In this document: one piece after another, positions 1 through 7,866 of the stretch
How the letters are laid out: each line of letters opens with the position of its first letter
Position numbering within the stretch: the stretch's first letter is position 1
NCBI GenBank assembly: GCA_903898215.1
Contig: CAIUEQ010000269.1
Span: forward strand, 1-30,133
DNA: 30,133 bases
Source: an uncultured Bacteroidota bacterium
GTDB taxonomy: Bacteria; Bacteroidota; Bacteroidia; UKL13-3
Reading direction: 5' to 3'
Notes under the pieces: model-generated
Database searches by the model: none
What the model saw: the letters and a program-made list of their open reading frames with translations, nothing else
What the model was told of the DNA's origin: nothing
Program-made: the position numbers and the translations under genes

Positions 1-4
1 ATTG

Positions 5-65
5 AGCCACAGATTTCACAGATTATTAAAAAATGTTTTAAAATTTATCTGTGTAATCTGTGGCT
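5..65. repeat. imperfect palindrome of the CCACAGATT type
   Basis: The left arm (5-23) reads agccacagatttcacagat and the right arm (47-65) is its reverse complement with one mismatch, so the element could form a 19-base-pair stem around a 23-base AT-rich loop. The motif CACAGATT is repeated within each arm. It lies about 110 bases beyond the stop of the TonB receptor gene, which is transcribed toward it. There is no clear U-tract, so I read it as a dispersed palindromic repeat that may also limit read-through, not as a standard terminator. The plus-strand reading frame across it is an accident of the repeat. Confidence 0.7.
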
Positions 66-174
66 TTACTTTTCTTGTCAATAACTCACCACTCTATTTT
101 ATAGATATTGATAATTTTAGATTTGGGTTGCTATTTTTTTTAACAGCAAAGTTTCGCAGAGAAAAAAGAGTGTA

Positions 175-2463
175 TTATTTTGTTTTGATGTTAAATGGAA
201 CTTTAATATTGATAAATGCATTCATGCCAATATTATAAACTCCATAAGGGCGTAGGCGCGAAAGATGATCGTAATACAATTCATTCAACAGGTTATTTAT
301 ACCAACAGCGATAATGAATTTTTGTTTGAACATTTTTAAATCTCCTCCAAAACTTAAATTTACTATATGGTAAGCCGAAGTTGTAAGTTCATTTTTGGCA
401 ACATTGTTTTGAGCAAAAACATAATTGTATCCAACGCGCATAAACGAATTATTGATTTTTGTAAAAACTTTTCCTCTCAAAACAATTTCATTGTTCAATT
501 TATTTTGAGGCATAAAAGGTAAATAAGTGCCATCATTTAAATGTCCTTCCAATTGAGAATAAGTGCTTCGCAAATCAAGCCATTTTATAGTTGCCGGATG
601 AATATCAATACATGCTTCACCGCCAAATATCCAAGCATCAGCTTGTTTGAATTCATACACAGGCATTGCACTTAATGTATCGCCACGCCTTTGTGTATAG
701 ATAAAATTATTGATATGATTGTAAAACGCAGAACCTTCAATACTAAAATCATTGAACTCTGAATGCAAACCAATTTCTCCCTGAAGATTTGTTTCTTTTA
801 AGAAAGTGTTATTTCCAACTTCATATCGTTGCGTTTCTAAACGTTTACCATTTGAAGTAAGCTCAGCCATGTTCGGTGCACGGAAGCCAGAACCTGCATT
901 TGCATATATTGAAATATTATTTGAAAGAAGGTAATTTACACCAAATGAAGTACTCATATTTTCATAGTTTTTTGCAAGCGCTTGCATATAATCGGCCGAA
1001 TCTTTTATGCCTGACGTTTCACTATTAATATCTCGTTTGTCGTATCTCGCACCTATATCAATATTCAATTTATTTTTCGCTAAGCGATATTTATTCAACG
1101 CATAAATTCCAATATCTGATTGAGAATAATTTGGTATCAAACGGCTATAACCATTGTTTGTGTTTTGTTGATAGGATATTTGCGCACCTTCAACTAATTC
1201 AACATGCTTATTGAAATTATGGTCAACTTTTACATCACCCGAAATCACATTGAGGTTGAAACCAAGAAAAGGATTTGTTTCAGTATTTCCAGGTTCTAAT
1301 TCCATACGTTGGTCATTTTGAAATGAAACCGTACTTATCAGATTTGTTTTCCCAAAAAGTAAAGTGTTTTTTACTAATGCAGTTTGATGAGTTAATGTAT
1401 GATATGGAGTTTCAAATTCCATCGGATGGTCTTCAGTTTCTGTTGCACTTTTCTTTTCAAATGGTTCAACAATTCCGTAGTAACCAAAATTTAATTGATA
1501 AGAAAAAAGTGTCACCGATCTTTTATAATTCAAACTATATGTTGCTTTTCCAAACACTTCACGAAAACGTGAATTAGCTACACGATCAAAATTTGCATTA
1601 TAATAATCAGAGCTGTTGTTAAGCCCTGCACGCAGGCTCCAGTTGGAATGTTCTTTTGCACCTTTCACTCCAATAGCTGTTGTTGTACCAAAAGTATTTG
1701 AATTAAATCCTGCAGTGATATCACCAATAATGGTATTGATAGCAGCCGGTTTTTCGTCAATAAAATTCAGTACTCCACCCATCGCATCCGAGCCATATAA
1801 AAACGTAGCAGGTCCTTTAATGATTTCTATATGATCAATTCCATATTGATTTAAACCAAGTGTATGTTCCATATCCCATTGCTGGTTTTCAAGTTTTACA
1901 CCATTAATAATTGTGGCAATTCTGTTTCCTGTTAAACCTCTGATAACCGGTCGTGCAATACCCGGACCGGTTGATATAAGGGATACTCCGGGCTTTGTTG
2001 CCAATACTTCCATCACCGTAATTTGACCAAGTTCAAACAGTTCATTCATGTTTGCAACATCAATATTTATGGTACTATTATTTTGTAATGAATTTCGTGT
2101 GCCTGATACCACAATTTCTTTCATTTCAATTTGACTTTTTTCTAATTGGATGTCAATTGAAATTGTTTTTTCATTTTGATTGATAGAAATTCCATCAACT
2201 TTTTTATGTTTAGATTCATCGAAAGGTATAGCTAATTCTATGAACAAAGTTTTGTAACCGATGCTTTTTATTTCAATGGAATAAAATCCTTCAGAAATAT
2301 TATTGAACCTGAAGATGCCACTAGAATCTGTTATTGCAGTCTTGTTAGCTTCTGATAAATAAATTATTGCATTGCTGTTTTTTACCAATCCATTTATTTG
2401 GTATTGTGCTTTTGCAAAATGCATTGATAACAGCAAAATGCTGAAACATAAAAATTTTCTCAT
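175..2463 (-). CDS. TonB-dependent outer membrane receptor
   Basis: A 762-residue outer membrane active-transport receptor driven by TonB. A signal peptide (about 1-19, ending AKAQ) is followed by a carboxypeptidase-D regulatory-like beta-sandwich (about 22-115, with the turn TDSSGIFRF). A plug domain comes next (about 117-240: VVSGTR at its start, then RPVIRGLTGNRIATIINGVK and IEIIKGPATFLYGSDAMGGV), then a 22-strand-type barrel to the end. Length and order are normal for Bacteroidota receptors. The last residues (FNIKTK) lack the usual terminal aromatic. No SusD partner follows, so it does not look like a glycan-uptake SusC. The plug resembles receptors for metals or small chelates, but the substrate is not shown by the sequence. 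It sits 107 bases downstream of a small membrane-anchored protein gene on the same strand and may be expressed with it. The ATG start gives an intact signal peptide. Confidence 0.93.
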   Translation of the reverse strand: MRKFLCFSILLLSMHFAKAQYQINGLVKNSNAIIYLSEANKTAITDSSGIFRFNNISEGFYSIEIKSIGYKTLFIELAIPFDESKHKKVDGISINQNEKTISIDIQLEKSQIEMKEIVVSGTRNSLQNNSTINIDVANMNELFELGQITVMEVLATKPGVSLISTGPGIARPVIRGLTGNRIATIINGVKLENQQWDMEHTLGLNQYGIDHIEIIKGPATFLYGSDAMGGVLNFIDEKPAAINTIIGDITAGFNSNTFGTTTAIGVKGAKEHSNWSLRAGLNNSSDYYNANFDRVANSRFREVFGKATYSLNYKRSVTLFSYQLNFGYYGIVEPFEKKSATETEDHPMEFETPYHTLTHQTALVKNTLLFGKTNLISTVSFQNDQRMELEPGNTETNPFLGFNLNVISGDVKVDHNFNKHVELVEGAQISYQQNTNNGYSRLIPNYSQSDIGIYALNKYRLAKNKLNIDIGARYDKRDINSETSGIKDSADYMQALAKNYENMSTSFGVNYLLSNNISIYANAGSGFRAPNMAELTSNGKRLETQRYEVGNNTFLKETNLQGEIGLHSEFNDFSIEGSAFYNHINNFIYTQRRGDTLSAMPVYEFKQADAWIFGGEACIDIHPATIKWLDLRSTYSQLEGHLNDGTYLPFMPQNKLNNEIVLRGKVFTKINNSFMRVGYNYVFAQNNVAKNELTTSAYHIVNLSFGGDLKMFKQKFIIAVGINNLLNELYYDHLSRLRPYGVYNIGMNAFINIKVPFNIKTK

Positions 2464-2493
2464 GTCTGATGAATTGAAATGTTTTAATAATAG

Positions 2494-2547
2494 CCCCGAC
2501 TTTTAAGTCGGGGTAAATAAATAATAATTATGAAAGGGCTTCAGCCC
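2494..2547. repeat. pair of short palindromes between two co-directional genes
   Basis: Two hairpin-forming palindromes lie in the 107-base gap. The first, 2494-2513, is a perfect 20-base palindrome (ccccgactt, tt, aagtcgggg). The second, 2536-2547, is gggct-tc-agccc. Their GC content contrasts with the AT-rich surroundings. Such paired CCCCGACTT / GGGCTnnAGCCC elements look like dispersed REP-type sequences. Placed between the small membrane protein gene and the receptor gene, they could attenuate or stabilise a shared transcript, which is inference. Confidence 0.65.
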
Positions 2548-2570
2548 AAAAAATTGATGGGGGCAAAAAA

Positions 2571-3086
2571 TTAACTTTTTGGAGGAGGGAAATCTTGGAA
2601 AATAAAACTACTTAGCTCATTTTGTAAAGTAAAAAATGGAAATGTTTTACTTAAATTATTTTGTGATTCAGCGTTTGAATTTGTTGATGAAATATATTTT
2701 TCAGCACTATTTTTTTGTAATGATTTGATAGCTTTTGAAAGGTCGTTTTGAGCTTTACTAAAAATGGAATCATCAGAAATAGTTGTTGCCAGAGTTTCTT
2801 CTTCAAAGTCGCGAAGGCAATAAACATAAGCTTTTCCGTTAATTGATTCAGATTTTATTACATCATACATTTTTCCATCTACACAAATTTCATTTTCAAT
2901 TTTCTCGTTGGAGGAGAGTTCAATAAGTGTAAGTTTTTCATTCGGAAGGGTAGAAGCCAATTCTTCCAATTGCTCATGCATCCAACATTTCCAAACAAAA
3001 AATGTAGCATAGCAACCAACAATATTGTATGTAAACAATATCAGCAGCAACCACGACAAAATTTTTGATGAAAGTTTTCGATTCAT
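2571..3086 (-). CDS. small membrane-anchored protein upstream of TonB receptor (unknown function)
   Basis: A 171-residue protein with one hydrophobic N-terminal segment (about 9-27, WLLLILFTYNIVGCYATFF) that acts either as an anchor or as a signal peptide. The rest is polar and probably periplasmic. Visible landmarks are ICVDGKMYDVIK (about 67-78), YVYCLRDFEE (about 87-96) and a proline-rich end, FPPPKS. From memory, Bacteroidota encode many short proteins of this plan (G-x-x-Y-D...Y-x-x-C, PPP at the end) directly upstream of TonB-dependent receptors; I know of no established function. Same strand as the receptor that follows. A plausible promoter lies 33 bases upstream. The two conserved cysteines and the tail suggest a metal or partner-binding role, but this is weak inference. 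Confidence 0.75.
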   Translation of the reverse strand: MNRKLSSKILSWLLLILFTYNIVGCYATFFVWKCWMHEQLEELASTLPNEKLTLIELSSNEKIENEICVDGKMYDVIKSESINGKAYVYCLRDFEEETLATTISDDSIFSKAQNDLSKAIKSLQKNSAEKYISSTNSNAESQNNLSKTFPFFTLQNELSSFIFQDFPPPKS

Positions 3087-3118
3087 TATTGGGCAATTTA
3101 TACCGAATGAATTGAATT

Positions 3119-3146
3119 CAAAATTATTTTATATGAATTCGAACAA
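3119..3146 (-). promoter_or_regulatory. candidate Bacteroidota-type promoter
   Basis: On the minus strand TAATTTTG (3119-3126) matches the -7 consensus TAnnTTTG. A TTG at 3144-3146 lies 17 bases upstream, a little short of the usual 19-21. The -7 box ends 32 bases before the ATG at 3086. It would drive the small membrane protein and possibly the TonB receptor. Two GAATTC-containing half-palindromes flank the box. Confidence 0.4.
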
Positions 3147-3150
3147 CTCA

Positions 3151-4575
3151 TTAAAATGCGTGTCCGATATTAAAGAAGAATTGAGCGTCCTCATTTGAAA
3201 CAGCATAATCAAAACGTAAAATGGTGTTTACATCCCAGGCAATTCGCAAACCTAATCCCGGTGAGTATCGAAAATTATTTAGGTTGCTGCCAATACGATC
3301 GAAGCTATTCCATGCAGCACCTGCATCAATAAATGGAACAGCACTAAATGCTAAATGTTGTTTCAGGAAATTTGTTTGAGCAAACCTCCATCTCAATTCA
3401 ATATTTTCAAAATTCATTACACGACCTAAAAAACGTGCTTGCTTGTAACCTCTTATTGTATGAGCTCCACCAAGACCTTCAATGCTTCCTTCCGAACTCC
3501 ATTCATCTTGGTATTCATAAAACGGAGCATCACCGGCTGTGTATCCTATACCAATTCGTGAAGCAAAAATTAACTTTTTAAATACTGATGGAAATAGCTG
3601 TGTGTAAAATTTTCCATGAACAAAAACTTTATCATAATTAAAACTTGAACCTAATGCACTGTTAGAAAATTCATTTGTTATTTCTGCAAATATTCCTTTT
3701 GATGGATCTGTTTCCAAGTCGCGGGTATCATATACAATTCCTAATTGCAACTGGCTAATAATATTTGATCCGTAACCTAATATCTTATGGCTGGAATAAT
3801 CATCACTTACTTTACTTAATCCATTTTTTACCGTGTTACCGTTTACATCGGTGATATCGGTTTGGTTATTATCAAACGTGGAAATATTTATCCATGCAAA
3901 TTCATATCCTGCCAGCAATCTTAACTTACTATCGAGATAGGAATGCTCTGCACTCATATTAAAAATGGCTTCTTCTTTTTGATAAGTATTATAAAACTTA
4001 TCAGTAACAGTTGTAACATTTCCGTTTGATGAAGTTACCTGTCTTATGTTACTCAATGATGAATTATAGTCACTAAAATTTTCGTAAGTTTTTCCGGTAT
4101 GTGGATGTTGTAAAGTATTTAATGAAGTTTCATCATTTCCGAAATACAATAGATTAGGATTTACTTCATAAGCAGCCTCCATTCTTAACCGCCATTTGGT
4201 ATTAAAAATATATGGGATATCGAGTTTTATTTTAGCAACACGTTGTAGTTTGGTGGTATAAAAAACTTCAAAATCTAAACGAGTTCTATAAGGAGTATAA
4301 TTAAAAAAAGGGTCTGACTTTTTACCATCAAAAAACAAAGATCCTTCAACACCAATTCCAAAACCATCAACCGGGTCAGAGCTTATATCAGGCTCTCCGG
4401 TTACATAAACGCCTTCTTTTTTATTTGCAAGATCTTCGGCTGACAACTTTTTTTCATCGGCAATAGCAAATGGAAGTCTAGTAGAATCTGCAGGATTTTG
4501 AGCAAACAATTGAAATTGTAAGACAGTTGAAAATAATAATACAGGAAATATTTTTTTTAGAAACGAAACGACCAT
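3151..4575 (-). CDS. BamA/TamA-type outer membrane protein (D15 surface antigen family) without POTRA domains
   Basis: 474 residues with an N-terminal signal peptide (about 1-26, ending LFAQ) and a beta-barrel of the bacterial surface antigen family. The conserved loop-6 motif is visible as IRGY at about 374-377, inside GGAHTIRGYKQARFLGR. The chain ends in phenylalanine (NIGHAF), as expected for an Omp85-recognised barrel. It is too short for the POTRA array of true BamA, so it belongs with the short D15-like proteins of Bacteroidota, whose role is not settled (lipid or protein handling in the outer membrane has been suggested for relatives). It lies 64 bases upstream of the small protein gene on the same strand and 75 bases downstream of DUF983. 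Essential BamA must be elsewhere in the genome. Confidence 0.85.
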   Translation of the reverse strand: MVVSFLKKIFPVLLFSTVLQFQLFAQNPADSTRLPFAIADEKKLSAEDLANKKEGVYVTGEPDISSDPVDGFGIGVEGSLFFDGKKSDPFFNYTPYRTRLDFEVFYTTKLQRVAKIKLDIPYIFNTKWRLRMEAAYEVNPNLLYFGNDETSLNTLQHPHTGKTYENFSDYNSSLSNIRQVTSSNGNVTTVTDKFYNTYQKEEAIFNMSAEHSYLDSKLRLLAGYEFAWINISTFDNNQTDITDVNGNTVKNGLSKVSDDYSSHKILGYGSNIISQLQLGIVYDTRDLETDPSKGIFAEITNEFSNSALGSSFNYDKVFVHGKFYTQLFPSVFKKLIFASRIGIGYTAGDAPFYEYQDEWSSEGSIEGLGGAHTIRGYKQARFLGRVMNFENIELRWRFAQTNFLKQHLAFSAVPFIDAGAAWNSFDRIGSNLNNFRYSPGLGLRIAWDVNTILRFDYAVSNEDAQFFFNIGHAF

Positions 4576-4650
4576 GAAAGTAAAATGATTTATTGGTAGC
4601 GAAAGTAGAAAGAATCGTATTAACCGAAAGTTAAATTTTAGATGATATTT

Positions 4651-5049
4651 TTATTTTTGGATTTCATATTTCTTATCAAATTTTACTGAAGAAATAAAAT
4701 GCAATAAGATTACTCGTGAAAATCGATAAACCCAAGGAGCACTTAAAATAACAGTGCCACAAATAATTCCGATGTATACCCAAAAATCGGGATTATGTCC
4801 AATCAAATAGGTTAACGTTCCAAGCACTAACATCATTCCTGTGGTTATTCCGTAACTCACATACATTGCTCCCCAGTAAAAGCCCGGTTCGATTTCAAAA
4901 TGCAAATTGCATACAGAACATTTTTCGTTCATGTCGGTAAACTTCGCAAGATTGGAAGCTTTTGCCTTAAACATATTACCACTTTGGCAACGTGGGCATT
5001 TTTCATGAAATATAGAAAGTGCTTTACCGTGTATGTATTTGTCTGACAT
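4651..5049 (-). CDS. DUF983 family zinc-ribbon membrane protein
   Basis: 132 residues. The N-terminal zinc-ribbon-like part has two cysteine pairs, CPRCQSGNMF (about 18-27) and CSVCNL (about 44-49). After it come FEIEPGFYWGAMYVSYG and two transmembrane helices (about 62-84 and 89-113). This pattern is the DUF983 family, a small inner membrane family often found near cytochrome oxidase genes in other bacteria. No oxidase gene is in this window, but the gene immediately upstream encodes another small membrane protein with a CPMC motif. The biochemical function is unknown. The family assignment is firm. Confidence 0.9.
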   Translation of the reverse strand: MSDKYIHGKALSIFHEKCPRCQSGNMFKAKASNLAKFTDMNEKCSVCNLHFEIEPGFYWGAMYVSYGITTGMMLVLGTLTYLIGHNPDFWVYIGIICGTVILSAPWVYRFSRVILLHFISSVKFDKKYEIQK

Positions 5050-5064
5050 GAATAAAATCTTAAA

Positions 5065-5145
5065 TGTTAAATTTTGAATTGCTAATTGCTAATTGCATTT
5101 TGTTTATTGCAAATTGCTAGTTGCCTATTGCTCATTACCAATTGA
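5065..5145. repeat. degenerate attgc(t/a)aatt short repeat
   Basis: The interval between the two small membrane protein genes is built from near-repeats of attgctaattgc and attgcaaattgct. The repeat runs into the 3' end of the upstream gene, so the last codons of that gene (NEQ and the stop) are read from it. A related stretch (attgcaaattgcacattgtctattg) occurs near 22371-22395 in the recG/WG intergenic region. Confidence 0.6.
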
Positions 5146-5385
5146 ACGATTCATTTTTTTGAGCTTGTTATTGCGGTAAAGGATAATTCCAAATACAGTT
5201 GCGATGCTGTATGGTAATGCAAGAAGGTATAGTATTCCACCGTTTAAAGTGTTGCCAACATTGCTTCCGTTTTCTTTAGCACTTTCTAATGATGCTTTGC
5301 ACATGGGACATTGTGCAGAAATGTCGAATGCAAAAGTGAGTAAAAGGATGAATACAATAATTGAAATTTGGCTTTTAATTTTCAT
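5125..5385 (-). CDS. small CPMC-motif membrane protein (unknown function)
   Basis: 86 residues: a signal peptide or first helix (about 7-24, ending ISAQ), then CPMCKASLESA at about 26-36, then one transmembrane helix (about 50-69, GILYLLALPYSIATVFGIIL) and a short basic cytoplasmic tail. The protein is thus a small envelope protein with a CxxC pair on the outer side of the inner membrane. I recall similar Bacteroidota proteins near DUF983 and respiratory genes, without a proven role; metal or heme handling would fit the CPMC pair, which is inference. The ATG is supported by the signal peptide. The C-terminal codons fall in a short repeat, so the extreme end is probably not conserved. Confidence 0.7.
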   Translation of the reverse strand: MKIKSQISIIVFILLLTFAFDISAQCPMCKASLESAKENGSNVGNTLNGGILYLLALPYSIATVFGIILYRNNKLKKMNRSIGNEQ

Positions 5386-5438
5386 GATTCAATAATAGTT
5401 TTTATTCAATATATTTTTAATCGTTTTTTTTAATTATT

Positions 5439-5745
5439 TGTCAGTTCGAGCGGAGTCGAGAACAGGTTATGATAAGCACAATAATCAAAACAAACATTTC
5501 TTCTCGACTCCGCTCGAAGTGACAGTCTTAGTGTTGCTTGTCAGTTCTCTCCCGATAGCTATCGGGAGAGAACAATTTTTAAGAAGCACAATACTCAATA
5601 CAAACATCGCTTCTCGACTCCGCTCGAAGTGACAATCTCGGTTTTACTTGTCAGTTCGATCCCGATAGCTATCGGGAGAGAACAGGTTATGATAAGCACA
5701 ATACTCAAAACAAACATCGCTTCTCGACTCCGCTCGAAGTGACAA
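5439..5745. repeat. array A: three units of an inverted-repeat element
   Basis: The 380 bases between the CPMC gene and uvrB contain no gene. They hold three units starting at about 5439, 5539 and 5649. Each starts with tgtcagtt, runs through a GC-rich arm, then a spacer with agcacaata, and ends with the arm ttctcgactccgctcgaagt plus gacaa. In unit 1 the arms are inverted repeats (ttcgagcggagtcgagaa against ttctcgactccgctcgaa). In units 2 and 3 the left arm is partly replaced by the palindrome tcccgatagctatcggga. In unit 2 the palindrome extends to 30 perfect bases (5544-5573). The array lies 20 bases beyond the uvrB stop and could form strong hairpins in that transcript. A second array of the same family, reversed, is at the window end. 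Confidence 0.9.
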
Positions 5746-5765
5746 TTATAATAACATCAAGTTTA

Positions 5766-7784
5766 TCAATTAAGTTTTTTCTGTAAAGCAAACATTTCAT
5801 CACGCAAACGGGCGGCCTCCATAAAGTCTAATTCTTTTGCTGCTTTAGCCATTCGTTTCTGAGTTTCTTCGATGGTTCGTTTTAGTTGGTCAACATTCAT
5901 GTATTGAATAATTGGGTCGGCAGCGATATTTATTTCTTCAGGTTCAACATAATATTTTTCTTCAGGATGGTGTTTTGAATCAGCCACAGAAGTGAGCTTC
6001 ATAATCTCATCTTTACTTTTCAAAATTGTAGTAGGAGTGATGCCATGTTCTGTATTGTATGCCATTTGTTTGATGCGCTTGTGCTCATTGTCTTCAATAG
6101 TTTTACGCATGCTTTCTGTAATTCTATCGGCATACATGATCACTTTTCCTCTGTCGTTTCTTGCAGCTCGTCCTATGGTTTGTATCAATGAACTTTCACT
6201 ACGTAAAAAACCTTCTTTATCTGCATCCATGATTGCTACCAATGAAACTTCCGGAAGATCCAATCCTTCACGCAAAAGATTCACACCAATCAATACATCA
6301 ATTTTTCCTAGTCGGAGGTTTCGTAAAATTTCAACACGGTCAATAGTTTTAACTTCACTATGAATGTATTGGCATTTGATATTTAGTTTTGACATGTATT
6401 TGCTGAGTTCTTCAGCCATACGTTTGGTTAGGGTGGTTACCAAAATACGGTCGCCCATTTTGATGCGTTCTGCAATTTCATCAAGCAAATCATCTACTTG
6501 ATTGATAAGTGGACGAACCTCAATTTGCGGATCGAGTAATCCTGTTGGGCGAATAATTTGTTCAACAATCACACCCTCAGATTGTCGGATTTCATATTCG
6601 GCAGGAGTGGCGCTTACATAAATAGTTTGACTTGCCAGTGCTTCAAATTCATTAAAAGTTAAGGGACGATTATCCATTGCAGCAGGTAAGCGAAATCCGT
6701 ATTCCACTAAATTCTCTTTACGCGAACGATCGCCTCCATACATACCACGCACTTGCGGCATGCTCACATGGCTTTCGTCAACCACCAATAAAAAATCTTT
6801 AGGGAAATAATCCACCAAACAAAAAGGTCGGTCACCAGGTTTTCTTTGATCCATATAACGCGAATAATTTTCGATACCGCTACAATAACCAAGTTCTCGC
6901 ATCATTTCTAAATCAAAATTTGTGCGCTCTTCTAAGCGTTTTGCTTCGAGATGTTTTCCTATAGATTTAAAGTATTCAACTTGAGCAACAAGGTCGTCTT
7001 GTATTTCACGAATAGCCCTTTGTAATTGTTCTTTTGGAGTGACATAAATGTTGGCTGGAAAAATTGCAGCAATTTCTGTGGTGTCAAATTTTCTTCCACT
7101 AACCGGGTCGATTAAGTCGATCTGTTCAATTTCATTTCCAAAAAATGTAATGCGTAAAGCATGATCTGCGTAAGCCAGAAAAACATCAACCACATCACCT
7201 TTTACTCTGAAATTCCCCCTTTGGAAATCAGCTGTAGTTCTAGAATACAATGAATCAACTAACGAATATAAAAGTGTATTACGCGGAATTTTTTGACCTT
7301 TATGCAAACGAATAATACTGCTTTCATAATCTTTTGGATTTCCTGCACCATAAATACAACTCACCGATGCAACAACAATTACATCGCGTCTTCCTGATAG
7401 GAGTGAAGATGTAGTTTTTAATCGCATTTTTTCTATTTCTTCATTGATGGCGAGATCTTTTTCAATATAAGTATTGCTTGATGGAATGAATGCTTCAGGT
7501 TGATAATAATCGTAATAGGAAACAAAATATTCGACAGCATTATCCGGGAAAAACTGTTTGAACTCACTGTATAATTGAGCAACTAAAGTTTTATTATGGC
7601 TAAGAATTAATGTAGGCCGATTTATTTTTTCAAGAACATTTGCAATGGTAAAAGTTTTACCTGAACCTGTAACTCCCAGCAAAACTTGCGCATGATCACC
7701 ACGTAAAATTCCTTCTGTTAAAGATTTTATCGCATCCGGTTGATCACCGGTGGGAACATATTCGGAAGTGAGTTTAAAATCCAC
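5766..7784 (-). CDS. uvrB: excinuclease ABC subunit UvrB
   Basis: 672 residues, the normal length for UvrB, the damage-verification helicase of nucleotide excision repair that binds UvrA and hands damaged DNA to UvrC. Visible in order: Walker A GVTGSGKT (37-44), the beta-hairpin YYDYYQPEAFIP that clamps DNA, the DEAD-like box VVDESHVSMPQ, motif VI QTIGRAARN, and a C-terminal UVR coiled-coil motif (about 633-669, ending MEAARLRDEMFALQKK) for UvrC contact. The start is a GTG at 7782-7784: the family N-terminus (FKLTSEYxPTGDQPxAI) begins immediately after it and no closer ATG exists. A consensus promoter ends four bases before this GTG, so the mRNA is probably leaderless. uvrA and uvrC are not in the window. 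Confidence 0.98.
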   Translation of the reverse strand: MDFKLTSEYVPTGDQPDAIKSLTEGILRGDHAQVLLGVTGSGKTFTIANVLEKINRPTLILSHNKTLVAQLYSEFKQFFPDNAVEYFVSYYDYYQPEAFIPSSNTYIEKDLAINEEIEKMRLKTTSSLLSGRRDVIVVASVSCIYGAGNPKDYESSIIRLHKGQKIPRNTLLYSLVDSLYSRTTADFQRGNFRVKGDVVDVFLAYADHALRITFFGNEIEQIDLIDPVSGRKFDTTEIAAIFPANIYVTPKEQLQRAIREIQDDLVAQVEYFKSIGKHLEAKRLEERTNFDLEMMRELGYCSGIENYSRYMDQRKPGDRPFCLVDYFPKDFLLVVDESHVSMPQVRGMYGGDRSRKENLVEYGFRLPAAMDNRPLTFNEFEALASQTIYVSATPAEYEIRQSEGVIVEQIIRPTGLLDPQIEVRPLINQVDDLLDEIAERIKMGDRILVTTLTKRMAEELSKYMSKLNIKCQYIHSEVKTIDRVEILRNLRLGKIDVLIGVNLLREGLDLPEVSLVAIMDADKEGFLRSESSLIQTIGRAARNDRGKVIMYADRITESMRKTIEDNEHKRIKQMAYNTEHGITPTTILKSKDEIMKLTSVADSKHHPEEKYYVEPEEINIAADPIIQYMNVDQLKRTIEETQKRMAKAAKELDFMEAARLRDEMFALQKKLN

Positions 7785-7788
7785 TCTG

Positions 7789-7818
7789 CAAAAATACTCC
7801 GAGGAATTTTATGTGCAA
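7789..7818 (-). promoter_or_regulatory. uvrB promoter, predicted to give a leaderless mRNA
   Basis: On the minus strand TTG (7816-7818) is separated by exactly 19 bases from TATTTTTG (7789-7796). This is a full match to the Bacteroidota sigma-ABfr consensus (TTG, 19-21 bases, TAnnTTTG). The -7 box is followed by CAGA and then the GTG start codon. As transcription usually begins about four to six bases after this box, the transcript would begin at or within a few bases of the start codon. Confidence 0.65.
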
Positions 7819-7866
7819 GTGATAATGAGTGAATGGAAATAATTATAAAAACGAGACGAATGGAAA

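Noticed and set aside
2..238. Plus-strand reading frame of 78 codons at the left edge
   Set aside because: It runs across a palindromic repeat and the antisense 3' end of the TonB receptor gene; composition is repeat-driven and no family is recognisable.
175..2463. SusC-type glycan receptor
   Set aside because: No SusD gene follows and the receptor is shorter than typical SusC proteins.
5438..5632. Plus-strand reading frame of 64 codons
   Set aside because: It lies wholly in the inverted-repeat array; the peptide is a translation of the repeat arms.
5439..5745. CRISPR array
   Set aside because: Units are about 100-110 bases, the spacers are similar to each other, the arms are long inverted repeats, and no cas genes are present.
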